The position numbers and the translations under genes are program-made. A stretch of DNA of 36,455 bases from Deltaproteobacteria bacterium (GTDB lineage Bacteria; Desulfobacterota; Binatia; HRBIN30; JACQVA1): positions 1-36,455 of the forward strand of contig JACQVA010000248.1 of the NCBI GenBank assembly GCA_016210005.1, written 5' to 3'. The number at the start of each line of letters is the position of its first letter. Positions within the stretch are counted from its first letter, which is position 1. The notes below the pieces were generated by a model. The model saw only the letters and a program-made list of their open reading frames with translations, was not told the origin of the DNA and made no database searches. This document shows positions 34,056 through 36,455 of the stretch, piece by piece.

Positions 34056-34080
34056 CGTAAGAATCCATTGCATTCTTACG
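34056..34080. promoter_or_regulatory. Perfect 9-bp inverted repeat before the DUF4143 ATPase
   Basis: CGTAAGAAT (34056-34064) and ATTCTTACG (34072-34080) are exact inverted repeats with a 7-base spacer, ending 24 bases before the ATPase ATG. The sequence is AT-rich in a GC-rich setting. There is no T-run, so it is not a terminator. It fits an operator, or a recognition site for the ATPase or its source element. Confidence 0.5.
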
Positions 34081-34104
34081 GTAGACCCGTGATGATGTCC
34101 TGCG

Positions 34105-35283
34105 ATGGAAGCCGTCCCGCGTCTGCTCGCGCTCCCGAACCGTTCCTTCTTCGTCTTCGGTCCGCGCGGCGTCGGGAAGAGCACCTGGCTGCGACAGGTG
34201 TTGCCGCGCGAGACTCCGGTTTTCGATTTGCTGCGCAGCGACGTGTTCCTCGACCTCGTCCGTGACCCGGTGCTCCTTGAGGCGAAGGTCGGCCGGCGGG
34301 CCGCCGGCAGTTGGGTGTGCATCGACGAGGTGCAGAAGGCGCCCACCATTCTCGACGAAGTCCACCGACTCATCGAGGGGCGCAAGTGGCGCTTCGCGCT
34401 GAGCGGCTCGTCGGCACGCAAGCTGCGGCGCGGCGGGGCGAACCTCCTCGGCGGGCGTGCCGTCACGCGTGCCCTCGGACCGTTCTCGTTCGCCGAGCTC
34501 GGCCGGCGCTATGATCTCGACCGGGCGCTGGAGTTCGGCACGCTCCCACTGGTGGTGGTCAACCCCGACAGTGCCGCGGACACGCTCTCTTCTTACGTCC
34601 ACACCTACTTGCGGGAAGAGATCCGCGAGGAAGGCGTGGTGCGGAAGATCGACCCGTTCCTGCGTTTCCTGCAGGTGGCCGGTTTGTTGAACGGACAGGA
34701 GTTTAGCGGCGGCAACGTCTCGCGCGACGCCCGGGTCCCCCGCAGCAGCATCGACGGATACTTCTCGATTCTCGAAGACACCCTGCTGGGCACCTTCCTC
34801 CCTGCGTATCGCCCTCAGGTCAAGGTGCGCGAGCGCGCCCACCCGAAGTTCTTCTGGTTCGACCCCGGTGTCGCGCGTGCGGCGGCTGGCTTGCTGCGCG
34901 ATCCCGTGGATGCCGCGTGGCGCGGCGGGGCGCTGGAGACGCTCGTGCTGCACGAGCTGCGGACCTACAACGCGGTGGCGGCGAAGGAACGGCCGATCGC
35001 GTTTTATCGAACCGCTGCGGGATCGGAGATCGACTTCGTCATCGAAACCCGGCGGCGCACCACCAGCGTCCCTCCCCGTGTCGTCTGCATCGAGGTCAAA
35101 GCCGCGACGCGCTGGAAGCGGGAGTGGGAGGAGCCGATGCGTTCCCTGGCACGCACCAAGGGCATCACCGTGCAGCGGATGCTCGGGGTGTATCGCGGCA
35201 CGGAGGTCCTGACGTTCGACCGCCTGGACGTCCTGCCCGTCCTGGAGTTCCTGCGACAGCTCCACGCCGGGATGATCTTCTGA
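34105..35283 (+). CDS. AAA ATPase with DUF4143 domain
   Basis: This is a 392-residue protein. The AAA_14 part has Walker A FGPRGVGKST (19-28), Walker B WVCIDEVQKAP and sensor ALSGSSARKL. The C-terminal DUF4143 part has GSEIDFVIE and CIEVKA, the E/D-x-K pattern of PD-(D/E)xK-like folds. Members are widespread, often horizontally moved, and poorly understood; nucleic-acid or toxin-antitoxin-like roles have been suggested. It is the only plus-strand gene in this part and sits between the array operon and a related TPR tail, consistent with insertion into a longer array. A perfect inverted repeat stands just upstream. The start ATG 34105 fits the family N-terminus (PRLLALPNRSFFVFGPRG). Confidence 0.9.
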   Translation: MEAVPRLLALPNRSFFVFGPRGVGKSTWLRQVLPRETPVFDLLRSDVFLDLVRDPVLLEAKVGRRAAGSWVCIDEVQKAPTILDEVHRLIEGRKWRFALSGSSARKLRRGGANLLGGRAVTRALGPFSFAELGRRYDLDRALEFGTLPLVVVNPDSAADTLSSYVHTYLREEIREEGVVRKIDPFLRFLQVAGLLNGQEFSGGNVSRDARVPRSSIDGYFSILEDTLLGTFLPAYRPQVKVRERAHPKFFWFDPGVARAAAGLLRDPVDAAWRGGALETLVLHELRTYNAVAAKERPIAFYRTAAGSEIDFVIETRRRTTSVPPRVVCIEVKAATRWKREWEEPMRSLARTKGITVQRMLGVYRGTEVLTFDRLDVLPVLEFLRQLHAGMIF

Positions 35284-35291
35284 AGCGCACG

Positions 35292-35798
35292 TCATCCGGC
35301 AAGCAGCATTTCGATCTGTTGCACACGCGCCGGCGCGCCGATTTCTGTGAAGAGCTTCTTCGCCTCGCGCGGCGCGCCTTCGCGCGCGCCGCTGTCGCCT
35401 ACGAGGCGGGCGAGCTCGGCGCGGTCGAATAGGACGAGCGGCGCCAAGCTGGTCGCGCCGGTCTCGGCGATGAGCCGCTCGGCGTCGTCCAGGGCGGCGT
35501 GGATGGCGGGCCCGGCCGCGACTCCCTCTTGGATAAGGAGTAGTGCCAGCGCCCGCTGGGCGTAAACGAGATCCGTCGGCATGCCGATGCGCCGTCCCAG
35601 CGCGACGGATTCCTCGGCCAGGGCGCGAGCGCGCGTGAGGTCGCCCGCACCGAGACAGGCTTCCGCGAGCCACGACACGTACCGCGCTTCGCTCTCGAGC
35701 GCAGTGCGACGCTCACGAGCAATTGCGAGCGCATGCTCCAGCGACTCGAGATCGCGCGGCGCAATCGCAGTCGGCCCGATAGCGTCGTTTCCGTGCAT
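35292..35798 (-). CDS. TPR tail of an array-type protein (truncated)
   Basis: From ATG 35798 it encodes 168 residues. LESLEHALAIARERRTALES to IEMLLAG is a TPR-like tail that closely follows the pattern of the C-terminus of the protein at 29754-30464 (ETGAxxLxPL, RAELARLxGD, REAxxLxxEIGA). Zinc-ribbon, cyclase and ATPase regions are absent. The frame extends upstream to 35933, but those residues resemble nothing. It is best read as the 3' remnant of another giant gene, cut off by rearrangement near the DUF4143 gene, whose end is 8 bases away. It may still be translated, since a short upstream frame with a good ribosome site overlaps its ATG. Confidence 0.5.
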   Translation of the reverse strand: MHGNDAIGPTAIAPRDLESLEHALAIARERRTALESEARYVSWLAEACLGAGDLTRARALAEESVALGRRIGMPTDLVYAQRALALLLIQEGVAAGPAIHAALDDAERLIAETGATSLAPLVLFDRAELARLVGDSGAREGAPREAKKLFTEIGAPARVQQIEMLLAG

Positions 35799-35884
35799 CA
35801 GATGTTCCGGGTGGCCGGCAGCTTGCCCATTGCGCTGGGTCCCCCACGGTCGACCACTCGCATTGCCATCACAAGCTGACCCAT
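35798..35884 (-). CDS. Possible 28-residue leader frame before the TPR tail
   Basis: ATG 35884 has GAGGAG (35890-35895) at 5-base spacing. The 28-codon frame ends in a TGA that overlaps the ATG of the TPR tail (TGATG). The peptide (MGQLVMAMRVVDRGG start) resembles nothing I know. The signal is the spacing and overlap only; it could be chance. Confidence 0.25.
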   Translation of the reverse strand: MGQLVMAMRVVDRGGPSAMGKLPATRNI

Positions 35885-36104
35885 CCGATCTCCTCAGCCC
35901 TGGGCAGCGGCGGCATTTCGTCCGCTGCGGCACAGGCCACGACCGTTACGAAGCGACTGCGCTCAGCGCAGCCAGACTTGTCTTATGGGTAAGCCCTTAC
36001 TCCGCTGCCTGACTCAACGCAATGATGGGCCGGCGGCCGCTGGCATTCGGGTGTGCGACGAATCTGTGGGTAACGTGCAGCCGACCGGGCAAATCCTCAC
36101 CTGT
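35885..36104. other. Spacer without recognised gene
   Basis: Between the leader frame and the GIY-YIG gene I see no family-like frame on either strand. A 15-base palindrome CTGCGCT-C-AGCGCAG lies at 35957-35971. Promoters for either side may be here but cannot be named. Confidence 0.4.
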
Positions 36105-36127
36105 CTGACAGTACTGTGTACTGTCAG
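36105..36127. repeat. Perfect 10-bp inverted repeat over the GIY-YIG stop codon
   Basis: CTGACAGTAC (36105-36114) and GTACTGTCAG (36118-36127) are exact inverted repeats with a 3-base spacer. The GIY-YIG stop (36124-36126) is inside the right arm. No T-run follows on the minus strand, so a simple terminator is unlikely. It may mark the downstream edge of the nuclease-gene unit. Confidence 0.5.
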
Positions 36128-36396
36128 GCCGAGGCCCATGGCCGAAAGGGACGCAATTTGTCATCTTCCAGGCGCGGCGCCACTTCTTCAGCTGCTTCTC
36201 CCGCACGATTTGCGGTCTCTGCGCAGCCGTGCGCTTCGTAGTAGACCAGCTTGTCAACGCCGTACTTGGCCGAACAACCCTCCACCACCTTGCTCTTATG
36301 CTGCCACACCCGCGTTGCTAGCTGTGAGGTCACCCCAATGTACAGCGTGCCGTTCCGTTTGCTGGCCAGGATGTAAACGCAGAACTGCTTGTCCAT
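36124..36396 (-). CDS. GIY-YIG nuclease-like protein, complete copy
   Basis: This is a 90-residue protein from ATG 36396; an 18-codon upstream extension reads through the palindrome (FPRKRESS) and is not family-like. The motif FCVYILASKRNGTLYIGVTS holds the GIY and YIG halves (VYI and YIG). It is followed by the conserved Arg in TRVWQHK and an acidic position in a helix (LVYYEAHGCAETANRAGEAAEE). It is a single-domain UPF0213/YhbQ-type protein of normal length. The C-terminal 10 residues may be altered by the inverted repeat that overlaps the stop. Its first 34 codons encode the same residues as the partial gene at the left edge. Role unknown; the pairing with a dispersed palindrome suggests a mobile unit. 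Confidence 0.8.
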   Translation of the reverse strand: MDKQFCVYILASKRNGTLYIGVTSQLATRVWQHKSKVVEGCSAKYGVDKLVYYEAHGCAETANRAGEAAEEVAPRLEDDKLRPFRPWASA

Positions 36397-36455
36397 AGCG
36401 CCAAACGCCAAACTGGATTCCCGCTTTCGCGGGAATGACGGCCATAACACCGAAC
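36293..36455. repeat. Right copy of end-repeat unit
   Basis: This copy matches bases 1-163 in the same orientation with three mismatches. It covers the 5' half of the complete GIY-YIG gene and the palindrome, and is cut by the window end. Both copies run off the window, so the full length of the repeated unit cannot be seen. Confidence 0.85.
36417..36436. repeat. ATTCCC-N8-GGGAAT palindrome (dRS3-like), right copy
   Basis: It is identical to 125-144 and stands at the same distance (20 bases) upstream of the complete GIY-YIG start. Confidence 0.65.

Noticed and set aside
33874-35673. 599-codon minus-strand frame across the DUF4143 gene
   Set aside because: The plus strand carries Walker A, Walker B and DUF4143 motifs; the minus frame is low-complexity and overlaps the upstream repeats.
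36101-36127. LexA (SOS) box at CTGT...ACAG
   Set aside because: The spacing between CTGT and ACAG is 3 and not 8; the inverted repeat explains the letters.
1-36455. Window as a closed circle with overlapping ends
   Set aside because: The end repeats differ at three of 163 positions, so they are separate copies. No plasmid or phage replication gene is present.
1-36455. tRNA, rRNA or CRISPR array
   Set aside because: I saw no cloverleaf, no rRNA-like block and no regularly spaced repeats with spacers; the tandem heptamers have no spacers.

Overview
The window is GC-rich, densely coded bacterial chromosome-type DNA. Its gene set fits a soil or sediment Deltaproteobacterium or a Binatota-like lineage: a P450, an acyl-CoA dehydrogenase, an FG-GAP secreted protein with a MYXO-CTERM-like tail, a formate-tetrahydrofolate ligase, and giant cyclase/ATPase/TPR proteins. 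The lineage is inferred from gene style only; there is no rRNA or other marker. Both ends lie inside two copies of one repeat unit (1-163 and 36293-36455, 3 mismatches). The unit is the start of a GIY-YIG nuclease gene plus an ATTCCC-N8-GGGAAT palindrome, so the window probably ends where an assembly broke on a multicopy element.

Layout. 259-5647 holds two secreted carbohydrate-active candidates, a YetA/rhamnogalacturonan-lyase-like protein and a pectinacetylesterase-family protein, with an Smr-domain protein and a small helical protein between them. 5676-9219 holds an Eis-like GNAT, an orphan AbrB regulator, a HAD phosphatase, a zinc-ribbon protein and an acyl-CoA dehydrogenase. 9474-13004 holds the FG-GAP protein, overlapping tail to tail with a DnaQ exonuclease/UvrC-like GIY-YIG fusion. 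13056-15313 is a two-gene unit of a cytochrome P450 and a redoxin. 15582-20623 holds DUF2333, a coupled pair of alpha/beta hydrolases, fhs and a second HAD protein.

The most striking single locus is 14255-15313. One frame encodes a 352-residue thioredoxin-fold protein interrupted by one TGA, exactly where the redox cysteine is expected (W-U-G-C). The TGA is followed 14 nt later by a perfect 6-bp hairpin with a GGUCU loop, which resembles the SelB-binding loop of E. coli fdhF. I read this as a selenoprotein with a bacterial SECIS element. Its stop overlaps the P450 start by ATGA, so the two are probably made together.

The right third (20765-35884) is an array of related signalling proteins. 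It has three full-size proteins with class III cyclase-like domain, STAND/AAA ATPase and TPR repeats, two in-frame miniature derivatives that seem to have lost their centres, an out-of-frame zinc-ribbon remnant and a TPR tail. From 33877 down to 20765 the genes run on the minus strand, partly with ATGA overlaps, and include a serine beta-lactamase-fold hydrolase. Only the last cyclase keeps all the substrate and transition-state residues I can align; the others have lost the catalytic Asn. A DUF4143 ATPase on the plus strand, with a perfect inverted repeat before its start, separates the main array from the TPR tail. Heptameric repeats lie upstream of, and inside, the first array gene.
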